Assembly: GCA_022559985.1 (NCBI GenBank)
Contig: JAFJTR010000062.1
Location: 62,001-126,000, forward strand
Length of the DNA: 64,000 nucleotides
Direction of reading: 5' to 3'
Source of the DNA: Parastagonospora avenae f. sp. tritici 18332-5
Lineage: Eukaryota; Ascomycota; Dothideomycetes; Pleosporales; Phaeosphaeriaceae
Shown here one piece after another: positions 21,299 through 31,171 of this stretch. Position 1 is the stretch's first letter; each line of letters begins with the position of its first letter. The notes beneath the pieces are model-generated. The model searched no databases. It worked only from the letters and a program-made list of their open reading frames with translations, and was not told the DNA's origin. A program made the translations under genes and the position numbers.

Positions 21299-23196
21299 AT
21301 GGCGCCCGCTCTTGTCCCCAAGATTATCAAGCGCCAGGCCAAGAAGCTCATTAACTATGTCGGCGCTCGCATCTGTCACGAGTACGACGAGGCCATCCTA
21401 AAGGGACACACCTTCATGAGGCAGACTAATGTGTGCCTCTTTCTACCCCACAGTACATGGTATCAAGTTACTAACACATGACGCAGGAGTTCATGCATGC
21501 TAGTGCACCTCACAAAGTCTATACTGGTGCCGGCTAAATCTCTCCCAGCTTCAAGAAGATCGTCGTCAAAGAACTGAATTACTTCCGACGACCAAACATT
21601 CATGAAGCTTCAAAGTCTACCGCCTGGCAACAGGCTGCGCCAGCTCGAGCTGCTAAGCGTGCTGAAGCTGCCCGCACCGCCGAGCTGCGTTGGTCCAAAG
21701 CCATGCTGCATATGCCGTCGGCATACCAGGAGTACCGAACTCAGACGAGTTACATCGAAGAAGTGCGATCTACCCATCCCGCCAGTGACGACCATGTGGA
21801 GCGCAGCAATTGCATCCAAGCAGGCCTCGCTTCTATACTTGGCCCTGAGCGTATGCGACTCGGTGTTGGACTTCCCTCTGGTCATTCAGGGATCGACGAT
21901 GACCCCATCTTGGCCAAGTACAACACCGACAAACGTATTCAAGATACCAAAGATGTCTACGAGCAATACCAGACCATGCTACGTCAACAGCGTGAGCAGC
22001 AACAGCACAAGGAGGCTGAGGAAGCTGCCGCGAGGCAGAGCAAGCAGACAGAGCTCGATGAGTACCGCTTGATATACGAACAGCGTGTCAAGAATCTAGT
22101 AGCTCTAGGTCCGGAATTTCGCACGCAGACAATGAGGCTTCTACAGGCCTATGAGCAAGGCGACTTCCAACAGTTGCGATGGGCCCTCAGTGAAATCATC
22201 GGCAACGTCTTGGAGAAAGCCTGCAAGATCTTCGTGGAGATGCAAGATGGAATCATGCTAGAGTTGTTGGGTGCTAGCGAACTCAAGAACGCATGGCCCC
22301 TGGAGGCTATCGACCAAATCTTTACTCTATTCCACGAGCAGGCTGCGGCACAATTTCCCGAGAACGAACAAAACGGTTTGGGTTACATGATACACGGTAT
22401 ACAATTCATCTGTCAGCCCATCATAGCTGCGCGGGAGTGGTTCAACCCTCTTATGCAGCAGACATCCAGCAATCTTGCTTTTGTGGCTGCGCCTGTTCCC
22501 ATCAGCTTCGAACAATTTGCAGCGAGTGTGGGCGCGCCACCGCTGCCACAGCAACCTCAAGACTTTGTGTTCTTACCTCAGCAGCCACGTCAATCTCTCC
22601 AGCAAGCCCGCAGCTACCAACCGGCCCAGAGCTATCAGCAGCCTCAGGTCCAGCAGGTCCAGCCTCAGATCCCACAGATCCAGCTTCAGGTCTCACAGGT
22701 CCAGCCTCAGGTCCAGCAGGTTCACGCTTCGGAGCAGGCTGCCGATACTGGCAAGAACTACAGCAGCTTTTCTGATCTTCTCAAGGCCTCAAAGGCAAAG
22801 AAAGACGCTCAAGCCCCTTCCATCTTCTCACTCAATCCAGCTGCTGCGCAACCCGAAGCCCCGGTTGCAAGCTTCCTCCAGCACAACAAGGACAACTTGC
22901 AGGTATACATCAACAAGCATGTCCTCGACTTCCAAGCCAACGTCGAGGAGTTCCTCAAGGAGGGCTGGGTCAACAAGACAAAGTGCCAAGAGAACAAGGC
23001 CATCATGCAGTGGATGCAGGATTACGCCCAGGATGAGAAGGGCTTGCTTGGTCGGAACGATAGTATTGCCATGAAGGCGGAGATCATGCGCATGATCGTC
23101 AAGATTGATGCGCTGAACAGCTCGAAGGAGAAGGATGTGCGGCTAATCAAGGACACTCGTGGGCTCGCGAAGAAGATTTTGCAGATCTGGGCGTGA
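21299..23196 (+). CDS. Glutamine-rich helical protein of unknown function, frame interrupted near the 5' end
   Basis: I do not recognise it. An ATG at 21299 opens a basic helix (MAPALVPKIIKRQAKKL). A short intron (21431-21486, ACTAACACATGACGCAG) leads to EFMHASAPHKVYTGAG and then TAA at 21535. The same frame stays open from ISPSFKKIVVKELNYFRRP to the stop at 23196, about 550 codons. Either TAA is a nonsense change, or splicing uses a longer intron ending at CTCCCAG (21548) with a poor donor, or translation starts later (for example ATG 21703). The long part has a charged coiled coil (QREQQQHKEAEEAAARQSKQ), a helical core, a Gln/Pro/Val repeat (22637-22731) and a conserved-looking C-terminal domain (NLQVYINKHVLDFQANVEEF). 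The 3' part is surely coding; the 5' model is open. Confidence 0.55.
22637..22731 (+). repeat. Short degenerate Gln/Val/Pro coding repeat
   Basis: Codons for QPQVQQVQPQIPQIQLQVSQ and related units repeat with a period of about five residues within the gene at 21299. The CAG/CAR-rich DNA gives open frames on other frames and on the other strand, which I treat as shadows. Confidence 0.6.
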
Positions 23197-24204
23197 ACTC
23201 GAAGTGGGCACGAGGAAGAGGTTTCTCCTACATTTCCTTCCGACTCGACCTTGGAAGTGGCTGCCATCACCCACTCTGCACATCGCGAGCATAAGCCATC
23301 GACACAGCCGATCGTCGTTGCAACACATCCACATACGACTCGATTCGTTACAAAGTATGTCACAAAGACATACACTTCCTTAACATCGGCGTCTTTCCAT
23401 CACAATGTTTTTTTTCCCGCGGTACCCCTCCACCTCTTTGTCTCCACAGGCCTTTGAGCCCTGCTTTAATGCTTTTCTTTTGTCAGTACTAGCACTCTTT
23501 CCACAAAATCTAGAACAACGAAGCATCCTTCCCAAAAAAAACAATCTGCGCTATGCACACCTGTGAGAAGATCCATGTGACCAAGCCTCCCTCTAGACTC
23601 CAGGTGATCAGCGCCGCCCAGTTCAATCGCGCCCGACATCCCGGAGCACATGCGTCCCAACAGCCTACCCGCAGGACCCCAAGACACGGTTCCCGGACCG
23701 TGCATCATTCTTCTAGAACTCGGCACTTACATACATGACATCTTTGATTCGCAGCTTTCACCGGAGAAACTACAACACTGGGGCTTTGCCACAACTGCCT
23801 CAATTAGACTGTGGAGTGGAACTTGCTCATGCCCCTCGCATGTCGCGGCAATATTCTTGATGAGCATGTTTTACCCCCACTGGTGGCTTCGGCGGGCTCG
23901 GCGGTATTAGGTGGAGGGTGCGATGCTGAGTTGGAGTGGTCGGAGATGCCGAGTTTGAGGGAAGTGTTGAGAGATGGTTGTTAAGGGTAGGGGTTTTTAC
24001 TTTTTGGATTGGGTATCAGTGTAGTGAGATGGTTTGTAGAGCTGTGAAGGGCGTTCATAGAGTTAGCAGTGTGTTAGTAGGACTTTGCGGGAGGGAATTC
24101 TTGGTCACGCGCTCAGAAGATCTCATGATGTGTAACATGTATAATTTCGAATTGAATGCTCGCTCTCATTTCATCACAGGGTATCAAAGTATCTCTCCTC
24201 ATAT
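23197..24204. other. Convergent 3' intergenic region
   Basis: About 1 kb between two gene ends. Frames at 23466-23726 (minus) and 23553-23910 (plus) overlap and resemble no family. A T-rich, G-rich stretch sits near 23990-24020. I report nothing here as a gene. Confidence 0.4.
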
Positions 24205-24832
24205 CTACGCGCAGCATCCTGTAGGTCCAGCAGCACCGACAGATCCGCTACGAACGTCCTTCTCGCCCTCGTTTCCGTACGGCAACCTCACGACCATCCA
24301 GTCGCACAAGAACTTGCCCAGAACCGCGCCAAGGATGATGCTGATGAAAATGTATCCGTTATAGTACATGATCAACAACATGATAATGTACGCCAACGCA
24401 AGTGTAGCACCGTGAATAATCGCCCTGATAAGTTGCTGCAAGCCGCTCGCTCTGAAAGTGGCATACTGCGTGCCCAAAGTAGGTACTGGGCCGTCGCAGC
24501 AGTTCGCAGGAGTAGCCGCCGCAAGTGCGAGTTGCTGATGGCGCAGTTGGCGCTGGAACTGACGAAGCAGATAGGCGTCATATTCATGCCCAACGCGACG
24601 CAGGAACTCGAGGCATACGACGAGCAGAGCGGCGGCGACGCAGGATGCAGCGAACATGGCGTTGTTTGTGATGTGCCATGAGGAAGCGAGGAAGCAGGAG
24701 TCGACGACGTTCCAGTTCCACAACATCTATGAAAATGTTAGAGACTTCTCGCATGCATTTGAGGAATTGACTTCATACCTCCATCTTGCAATTCTTTGCG
24801 CCGCCGCCCATGTCCATTCCTGCGTGATTCAT
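24205..24832 (-). CDS. Ctr-family high-affinity copper transporter
   Basis: Trimeric Cu(I) uptake channel of the plasma membrane (or the vacuole). Exon 1 is 24832-24779 and exon 2 is 24726-24205, with a 52-nt intron (GTATGA...CTAAC...TAG); 191 residues. The short outward N-terminus carries a Met-rich motif (MNHAGMDMGGG) and Cys14 or so (KNCKMEM). The first membrane region is LWNWNVVDSCFLASSWHI followed by NNAMFAASCVAAALLVVCLE. Two further helices include the MxxxM gate (MLLIMYYNGYIF) and the GxxxG packing motif (LGAVLGKFLCDW). The tail ends in GCCA, a Cys pair typical for copper handover. It is divergent from the metalloreductase at 25318, which could supply Cu(I). Confidence 0.93.
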
Positions 24833-25086
24833 GATGAAAGATGCGCTGGGTGGTATATCTCGGTACGCTTGAGGTTGTAGTTGGGTTTCTGGTACACTTC
24901 GAGATGTCGATGCGAGCTGCTGTATTTGACACCCGTCGAACCGGAGCTGAGTATATATCGAATGCGCCAACCAAGGTAACAAATATTAGCCCAAGAGCCA
25001 GGCCCAAGATAATAAACTCGCTCACTACCCTGCGTCCCACCATCATCCAGACCCTTAACCGACATTGATCCGAACTTGTGGGGTTA

Positions 25087-25094
25087 TGTGCTCA
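25087..25094 (+). promoter_or_regulatory. TGTGCTCA, candidate Mac1-type copper-response element
   Basis: An exact match, as I recall it, to the element reported for Aspergillus Mac1 and the Podospora GRISEA class. It lies 255 bp from the ctr start and 231 bp from the reductase start. A near match, TGTGCGCA, is at 25207-25214. Confidence 0.5.
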
Positions 25095-25292
25095 AACGCA
25101 CTCGCGCTTTGCTTGTTTCGGTGGCGTCAAGGATCGCGCCGTCCGTCTAGAAGCTTGGCGACCGGCACCATGATGATCGCTTGCCGGATGGTGCGTCTCG
25201 AACTAATGTGCGCATGTTTCGCTAGGTCGGGAACATATATGATAGACATGTCAACCGGTACTTTGAAGATGCAGCCAGCCCATCATCCAATC

Positions 25293-25299
25293 TTTGCTC
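25293..25299 (+). promoter_or_regulatory. TTTGCTC, candidate yeast-type Mac1 element
   Basis: The yeast Mac1 core is TTTGCTC. This copy ends 18 bp before the reductase ATG, which may be too close for an activator site, so it is weaker evidence than TGTGCTCA. Confidence 0.3.
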
Positions 25300-25317
25300 G
25301 CCCATTAGTCGTCCATC

Positions 25318-27342
25318 ATGGCAGGTCACACTTTCGGCCTCACGGCGCGACACATCCAGGACCATGCGAATGCCTCGAACAGCATTCCCCACTGGGGATA
25401 TGCCGATCGTGTCATGCCGTGTACCAACGATCCGGGATCCTGCACGTATCTCGATGTTGTGTATGCAGCTCACGATCTGGGAATGTACTACACCGGAATC
25501 ATCTGGGCGACCATTGGCGGCATCTTGCTCTTCTGGGCCGTTGGACGTCATTTTTCACGCTCGCAGCCATCGGGCGTGCAGATCCCACTCGAGGCTGGGG
25601 AAGAGGTGAAGGAAAAAGGTAGCTCGTGGGAGAGGTTGCAGAAGGCGATCCCATCGTACGCGAGACAGTATTTGTTGCCGGATGCCTCGAGGTTCATCTT
25701 CGGAAGAGTCACTAGGACACAGGTTCTGACACTCCTTGTCCTCACCGGATACTTGACCATCTTCTCTTTCGTGGGAATGATATACGGAAAATGGGTGACA
25801 CCAGTCAAGAAGATGCCCGGCGTCTACAACACGCGAACTACTCTTGGTCCCTGGTCTGACCGTATCGGTGTCCTCGCTTATGCGCTCACGCCCCTCTCGA
25901 TCATGTTGTCGAGCCGTGAGTCGATCTTGTCGCTCGTCACTGGGTTGCCATACCAAAGCTTCAACTTCCTCCACCGATGGCTCGGATACATCATCTTCGC
26001 ACAATCTTTCTTCCACACTCTGGGATGGATCCTTGTCGAGACATGGCTCTATCAGCCGCAGCCCAAGGTCGCGGTGGAATGGATCGTCCAGAAGTACATG
26101 GTCTGGGGATGCGTTGCGATCATCCTCCTCGTTCTGCTCGTTGCCTTGTCCACACCATGGGGCATCCGACTTACCGGCTACGAATTCTTCCGCAAGGCAC
26201 ATTACGTCCTGGCCATGCTTTACATTGGCGCTTGCTGGGGCCACTGGCATCAACTGCAGGTTTTCCTCCTTCCCGGCATCCTTGTGTGGTTCATCGACCG
26301 TGGTATCCGGCTGGTTAGGACCGCTTTGCTGCACTACAACTTCCTACCGTCAGGACACATGGGCTTCCGCGCCGCTCCAGCCAACATTACTTTTTTCAAA
26401 GATGGAACTAACGGCGATGTCGTGCGACTGGACTTTGACCACCCACACGATGCTTGGGACGTCGGCCAGCACTTCTACCTCATGTTCCCAGAGAGCAGCA
26501 TCTGGCAGTCGCACCCCTTCACACCACTCAGCCAGCCCGTATACGGCCAAGACACCCAGAGGCACTCATACATCTTCCGAGCGAAGAAGGGTGAGACGAA
26601 GAAGATTGCTGCGCTGTCCGCGAAGCGTGCCGCGCGCTCCAACGACCACGAGGAATCGCACGAGGGCCTAATGGCCGACGCCAGACTCTCCGTTGTGCTC
26701 ACTGGTCCCTACGGCGAACGCACAATGCGCGACCTCCCCGTCGACTCGAACATTCTCTGCATTGCTGGCGGCACGGGTATCACCTACGTTCTCCCGGTTC
26801 TCCTCGACCTCGCCAGCCGCCCACAATCCATGGACCGCCGAATGTCCCTGATCTGGGTCGTTCGCCACCGCCGCGACATTGACTGGGTCGCACCCGAGCT
26901 CGCCATCTTGAAGCGCAAGTGCCCCAATCTACGCACCGGAATCCACATCTATGTTACACGTGCCGTCGAAGACGTCGACCCCAGCGCTCCCACTGTATCC
27001 GAGAAAGCAACCGTGAACGACTGCTCCAGGGAAATCGAACCCGCCTCATCAAACTCAGAATCATCATCCGCATCTCTCTCTTCAGCACTGTCAGTACACG
27101 GTGTTTCGAAGGCTGAGCTGGGTCTCAACCACTACGATGCGCGACCAAGTCTCGCCACATTGGTGCCGGAGTTCATCAACACGACTGCACGAGGTAGGAC
27201 CGATGTATTTGCGTCTGGACCGGGCGAGATGATTAGTGACTTGAGAAGCATTGTTGCTGCGTCGAACAAAGGTGGCGAGGTATGGAAGGGCGAGGATAGG
27301 TGGGACGTACGGCTGACGTGCGACGATCGGTTGGAGTGGTAG
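25318..27342 (+). CDS. Ferric/cupric reductase, plasma-membrane metalloreductase
   Basis: A transmembrane electron carrier that reduces Fe(III) or Cu(II) outside the cell with NADPH from inside. Single exon, 674 residues. An N-terminal helix (YYTGIIWATIGGILLFWAVG) precedes the ferric-reductase core. The four haem-ligand histidines fit FNFLHRWLGYIIFAQSFFH (about 219 and 232) and KAHYVLAMLYIGACWGHW (about 294 and 308). The FAD site is HPFTPLSQP and the NADPH site is AGGTGITYVLPVL (about 483), closing with VFASGPGEMISDLR. The cytosolic part has a Ser-rich insert (SSNSESSSASLSSALS) before the last motif. It pairs divergently with the copper transporter; with the siderophore transporter 4 kb downstream it suggests a metal-uptake role. 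Confidence 0.94.
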   Translation: MAGHTFGLTARHIQDHANASNSIPHWGYADRVMPCTNDPGSCTYLDVVYAAHDLGMYYTGIIWATIGGILLFWAVGRHFSRSQPSGVQIPLEAGEEVKEKGSSWERLQKAIPSYARQYLLPDASRFIFGRVTRTQVLTLLVLTGYLTIFSFVGMIYGKWVTPVKKMPGVYNTRTTLGPWSDRIGVLAYALTPLSIMLSSRESILSLVTGLPYQSFNFLHRWLGYIIFAQSFFHTLGWILVETWLYQPQPKVAVEWIVQKYMVWGCVAIILLVLLVALSTPWGIRLTGYEFFRKAHYVLAMLYIGACWGHWHQLQVFLLPGILVWFIDRGIRLVRTALLHYNFLPSGHMGFRAAPANITFFKDGTNGDVVRLDFDHPHDAWDVGQHFYLMFPESSIWQSHPFTPLSQPVYGQDTQRHSYIFRAKKGETKKIAALSAKRAARSNDHEESHEGLMADARLSVVLTGPYGERTMRDLPVDSNILCIAGGTGITYVLPVLLDLASRPQSMDRRMSLIWVVRHRRDIDWVAPELAILKRKCPNLRTGIHIYVTRAVEDVDPSAPTVSEKATVNDCSREIEPASSNSESSSASLSSALSVHGVSKAELGLNHYDARPSLATLVPEFINTTARGRTDVFASGPGEMISDLRSIVAASNKGGEVWKGEDRWDVRLTCDDRLEW

Positions 27343-28663
27343 ACTTATAGCGCTTTGATACCCAATGCATATTTTCGCAACTTTTATCAGATTTCCTGCC
27401 CGTCACGTGTCATCTCTTCGTGTTCATGACGGTAGTTTCGTGAATTTAAGAGCGTTGCGTGCATGGGGAAGGAAGGCGGGGAGATCGCGGAGCGATTGAC
27501 GCCATTGGCTGGTTGGAACACGTGGGAATGGCGCCGTGAGGAAGCTTCGGACTCTGTTCCAACCCAAACTTCTTCACTTCCTTTTCACACACTGTAAGTG
27601 ATATCCTCAAGCGACCGCACCTGCGATGAGGTCCGCGTGCAATGTATCGGCCCTGACTGGCTCTCGCGAGCACATGCATGCCGCAATTTGCGCGACCCTT
27701 GACAATGGCGTTGAATCGCCGGAAATCGACCGGTAACTGGCAGGCAGAAAGAGAATAGTATTGCCTCCAAAGGATAGTTTACATGACATATGAACAGAAC
27801 ATTTGGCTCGGCGCGAAGAGAAAGAGATAGCTAGGGTGAGAAGAGACGCTGCGATGCGCGCTCATAGGCTGCGATGGTACTCAAAGCTTTGCGACACGTT
27901 CGGGTACGATAAGTTGGATATCAGCCTTCCACCACCGAGACCAGAAAAATCAGAGACAAACAGAGCACACAAGTGGGGGTCAAGCGTGTCGCACATCAGC
28001 TCGTCGGCTGAACTTGCCGAGCCCAGAGGACAGCGACTGCACTGGCTGCTGCAAAGTGACACTTCATCGTAGTATCAGCCGGGCTACTGTGAGTTGTCGG
28101 TCGCAAGTATTCGCTCTGGACGTCACATGGAGATGCAGTTGGTTTTGCGACTCAATACCGTCTGAGCAACGACTACCCCAAGTTGTGCGGGCGAGACGGC
28201 ATCCTGCGTCCAGATTGCCGTGTCCAGACCGCTTCGCACCACGAACTCCAGCACGCGCAGCAGTCTCGCCCCTATTGATAGATGTGCCGCGTCATCCATT
28301 CTAGGACCCAGGGCAATGTTCCTGCATTTGATGAGGCTTCAATGCATTTCAGCCTTTCCTGTGGCTCGCAAATTCGGAAGGGAGGGCCTGCCACAGCTTG
28401 GCGGCTGCCGATATCCGTGTAGGCACCGTTCTGTCTCACAGATTGCGTTAGGCTGCACCGCCATACCAGGTCGGGAAGATCGCGATAAATCAAGGTCCTG
28501 TGCTGCGATCATGGAGAAAAAGGTTGCTTACCGCCCTTATCGTCTCTCGCTACGTTCCTTTGGGCCTGGTGATTGTAGGTCTTGTTTGATTTTTGCTTTA
28601 CCTTTTTCTCTCGTTCCCCAACCACATCACGTTCGTTACCTGTAATACATACACTCAGCTGGC
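27343..28663. other. Intergenic region upstream of the cutinase-like gene
   Basis: About 1.3 kb. The right end is strongly pyrimidine-rich (about 28590-28640), as in many fungal promoters. Open frames on both strands overlap and look random. No RNA gene or repeat was found. Confidence 0.45.
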
Positions 28664-29717
28664 ATGAAGGCCGTGCTGTCAACTCTCGCTCTTATCGCCA
28701 CTGTGGCTTTCGCTCAGCAACGATGCGACGCAGAATACCCCGAAACTTACTGCAATACAACTGAGATCGTCTCGTTCCAATCTTCAGACTGCAAACCATT
28801 CCATGTCTTTATCGTCCGAGGATCGGATGAGCCATACCCCGGCCGCCAGGGCAACGTCTCGTCCCAAGTATGCGCATCATTAGGAAAGAACCAGTGCGGC
28901 TTCGAGAACATTGAGTACCCAGCGAAGAGTACTGCGTGGGGAAAGGAAGAGTGGTGCAAATCCGCAAGCAAAGGAGCGTCCGGTGGACAAGCGCAGGTCA
29001 AGGCCTACAACGAAAAGTGCCCCAAATCGAAGCTCATACTGTTCGGTTTTTCGCAAGGTGCATCAGTTGCGCAGGATATCCTTGGCGGCGGTGGAGGTCA
29101 TGTCTTTGAATGTGACCAGGACACCAACCCGGCCCTGGAATCTTCGATCGGTGACAAGTGTATGTGTCAGTCCAAGTCGCCAAACGGCCGTCATGCTAAT
29201 TGCCCCTATAGTTGTCGCAGCAGTGACCTTCGGCGCTGTAGCTCGATCGCGCGACCAAAACTACACCATCGGTGACGGCAAGTCCTTCGATGGCACCCGA
29301 GCCCGCACCACAGAACAACTCTCAGCCCTGAACAAGTACTCCGACCGGCTACGCGACTACTGCCACCACGGTGACCCCATCTGCGCCGTGGGCAGCGAAC
29401 CCGTGGACGTAGCCCAGCATCTCGACTACTTCATCCTACACAACGAAGAAGTAGTCAAATGGGTCACCGAGAAGGCCAAATCAAGCTCGCAAGAAGTAAG
29501 TACCAGTAGTAGCACGGTCCTTGCGAAATCGGCGGCTGTACCTACGCCTACCCCTTCGATTATCGCTTCGAATACTCTTGCGGCAACTGACTCTTCTGAG
29601 GCTCCTGTTTCAGCGCAGACGGGCGAGACGGCGGCGACGGGCGCAGCTGGCGGTTTGAGTGTCGCGTACGCGCCGATTGTGGCTCTCACGGCAGCTGCTC
29701 TGCTGTTCGCAGCTTAG
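28664..29717 (+). CDS. Cutinase-fold (CE5) serine esterase with a GPI-anchor-like tail
   Basis: Secreted hydrolase of the cutinase/acetylxylan esterase family. Exon 1 is 28664-29159 and exon 2 is 29212-29717, with a 52-nt intron (GTATGT...GCTAAT...TAG) joining GDK to FVAAVTFGAV; 333 residues. The signal peptide is MKAVLSTLALIATVAFA. The nucleophile lies in LFGFSQGAS (Ser130); Asp220 (HGDPICAVG) and His235 (AQHLDYF) complete the triad. Cysteines at 21, 30, 43, 70, 78 and onward match disulfides of the family. After the catalytic domain come about 60 Ser/Thr/Ala-rich residues and a hydrophobic end (VAYAPIVALTAAALLFAA), a typical GPI-attachment signal. So it probably stays at the cell surface rather than being released. 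Confidence 0.9.
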
Positions 29718-30713
29718 TCGTGTCGAGGACTCGATGTAAATGTGGCATTTTAGCTTGGGCGGTTGGTAAGCATACTATAATCTATATGAGAGGCAGACTT
29801 TGGAAGGCTTTCAGAAGCATGCATCGACTCTAGACTTTGCAATATCCTTAAAGTAGACTCGAATTACATAATGTATACATCAATCACCGGTTCGGCAACA
29901 TCGCATGCTCATGTACCCAGTGCCCGCTTGCAAATGATCGTATTCGTCGATCAGATAAGATGGTGGCGCAAGGCAACAATGGATGGCGTAAGCTACAAGC
30001 GACTACATCAGTATCGCTTGTCCTTACTTCCTCACCTTCACCCACCACAATGCTGCCTCGACAAGACTCACTGGTGAGGCTGTCGCATCTGTCAACATCT
30101 GCATTTAGTTGCTGCTCGAGCGTACCTACGTTATTATCTCCGACAGCCAACGCACCGACATTGAAGATGACATGTCCATAAGGAGTGTCAGATAGCGAAA
30201 ACAAACCTAACCTCCTCTCGAAGTCATCGCCATCCATGGCGGTGCTTTGGATACCGCACTCAATCGGCCCTTAGCCCCACTCCAGGATCAGCAAGCATCG
30301 CCGCTCGTTCGCAGGAGCCTGCACTCGGTGATGCAGAGGAGCCATGTCCTTGGGACTCCAAGAACCAACACTCGCACCTTTCTTCGTGCTCGAACAGAAG
30401 TAACAACCTCAGGAAAAGAAGTCTACGATCCCACCCGGTGCACCGATACCTGGAGCGGTATAGTCGCGAACTCTACGACCTAGAAAGTTATCGATTCGAT
30501 GCTCAACCCCACTCTGCAGATGCGAGTTTGCGCACCCAGACTCTCGGGGTCGCCTGTTTCTTCTCCCAAGCCGCTGCGACAATAGCGGCGGTGATTGGGC
30601 TGTCAGCTTGACAACGTCAAAGATTTTCCAAATACTCCGCCATCAGCATCGGAGACACCGCGAACGACGAGGAATTTCAGGTACCGGACCCGACTGCGCT
30701 TGTGAAGGATCCG

Positions 30714-30722
30714 ATCAGATAA
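30714..30722 (+). promoter_or_regulatory. ATCAGATAA, candidate SreA/Urbs1-type GATA site
   Basis: An exact match to ATCWGATAA, the known consensus of iron-sensing GATA repressors of siderophore genes. It lies about 450 bp upstream of the transporter ATG. Confidence 0.6.
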
Positions 30723-30735
30723 GATCAGAATTTTC

Positions 30736-30744
30736 ATCTGATAA
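30736..30744 (+). promoter_or_regulatory. ATCTGATAA, second SreA/Urbs1-type GATA site
   Basis: The other W variant of ATCWGATAA, in the same orientation and 22 bp from the first, about two helical turns apart. Two perfect copies this close are unlikely by chance. Confidence 0.6.
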
Positions 30745-31171
30745 TGCGGGGCCGCCTCCTACTGGTCGAGGGGTCGGCGCGATTATCGAGATAAGATTCT
30801 TGACCCCGTCTAGGCGGAGCTTCAGTGAGCTTAATCCCGGGTTGAGTACCGTGAGTGGTAAAGAGGGGGGTGTGGACAGGACGCTTGTAGGGATAGCTTA
30901 CTCGTGAAGTGCTTGTGGTGGGGTGTTGGATGGAGAGGCCTTAGATTCCAGAACCCAACGGCGTGAGCGACTTTTGTCCATGTGAGCCGAGGACCGGGTC
31001 AGCTCAGGAAGTGAGTTGGAGTTGTCGGGGGTATGAGGACGGTGTGGATCTGATTGTTTATCTCCGAGCACGGTATATTTACGCGCTCACCCGTGATCTT
31101 ATCAATTTTTCCCATCTGCCTTCTTCACTTCTCTAAACCACAGTGTCGATTCCAATTCTCGGTACGACAAG

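Larger units (their letters stand above)
24833..25317. promoter_or_regulatory. Shared divergent promoter of the copper transporter and metalloreductase
   Basis: A 485-bp region between two start codons. It contains TGTGCTCA (25087), TGTGCGCA (25207) and TTTGCTC (25293), which resemble copper-response elements bound by Mac1-type factors. This is the expected layout for genes induced in copper shortage. Confidence 0.65.
29718..31171. promoter_or_regulatory. Region upstream of the siderophore transporter
   Basis: About 1.45 kb. Two perfect ATCWGATAA sites at 30714 and 30736 plus further GATAA cores (30790, and TTATCAAT near 31100) mark an iron-responsive GATA promoter. Open frames at 29884-30237 (minus) and 30608-30907 (plus) lack support, and the latter runs through these sites. 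Confidence 0.5.

Noticed and set aside
23466..23910. Possible small gene on either strand around 23.5-23.9 kb
   Set aside because: Frames on both strands compete and neither has protein-like composition throughout. The plus frame ends in a plausible-looking hydrophobic stretch but has no supporting intron or motif.
25555..26334. A 259-codon minus-strand frame inside the metalloreductase gene
   Set aside because: It lies wholly within the reductase, has random acidic composition and matches no family, whereas the plus-strand protein has every reductase motif.
29884..30237. A 117-codon minus-strand frame between the cutinase-like and transporter genes
   Set aside because: It lacks a recognisable motif, intron or start context, and similar frames occur by chance at this GC content.
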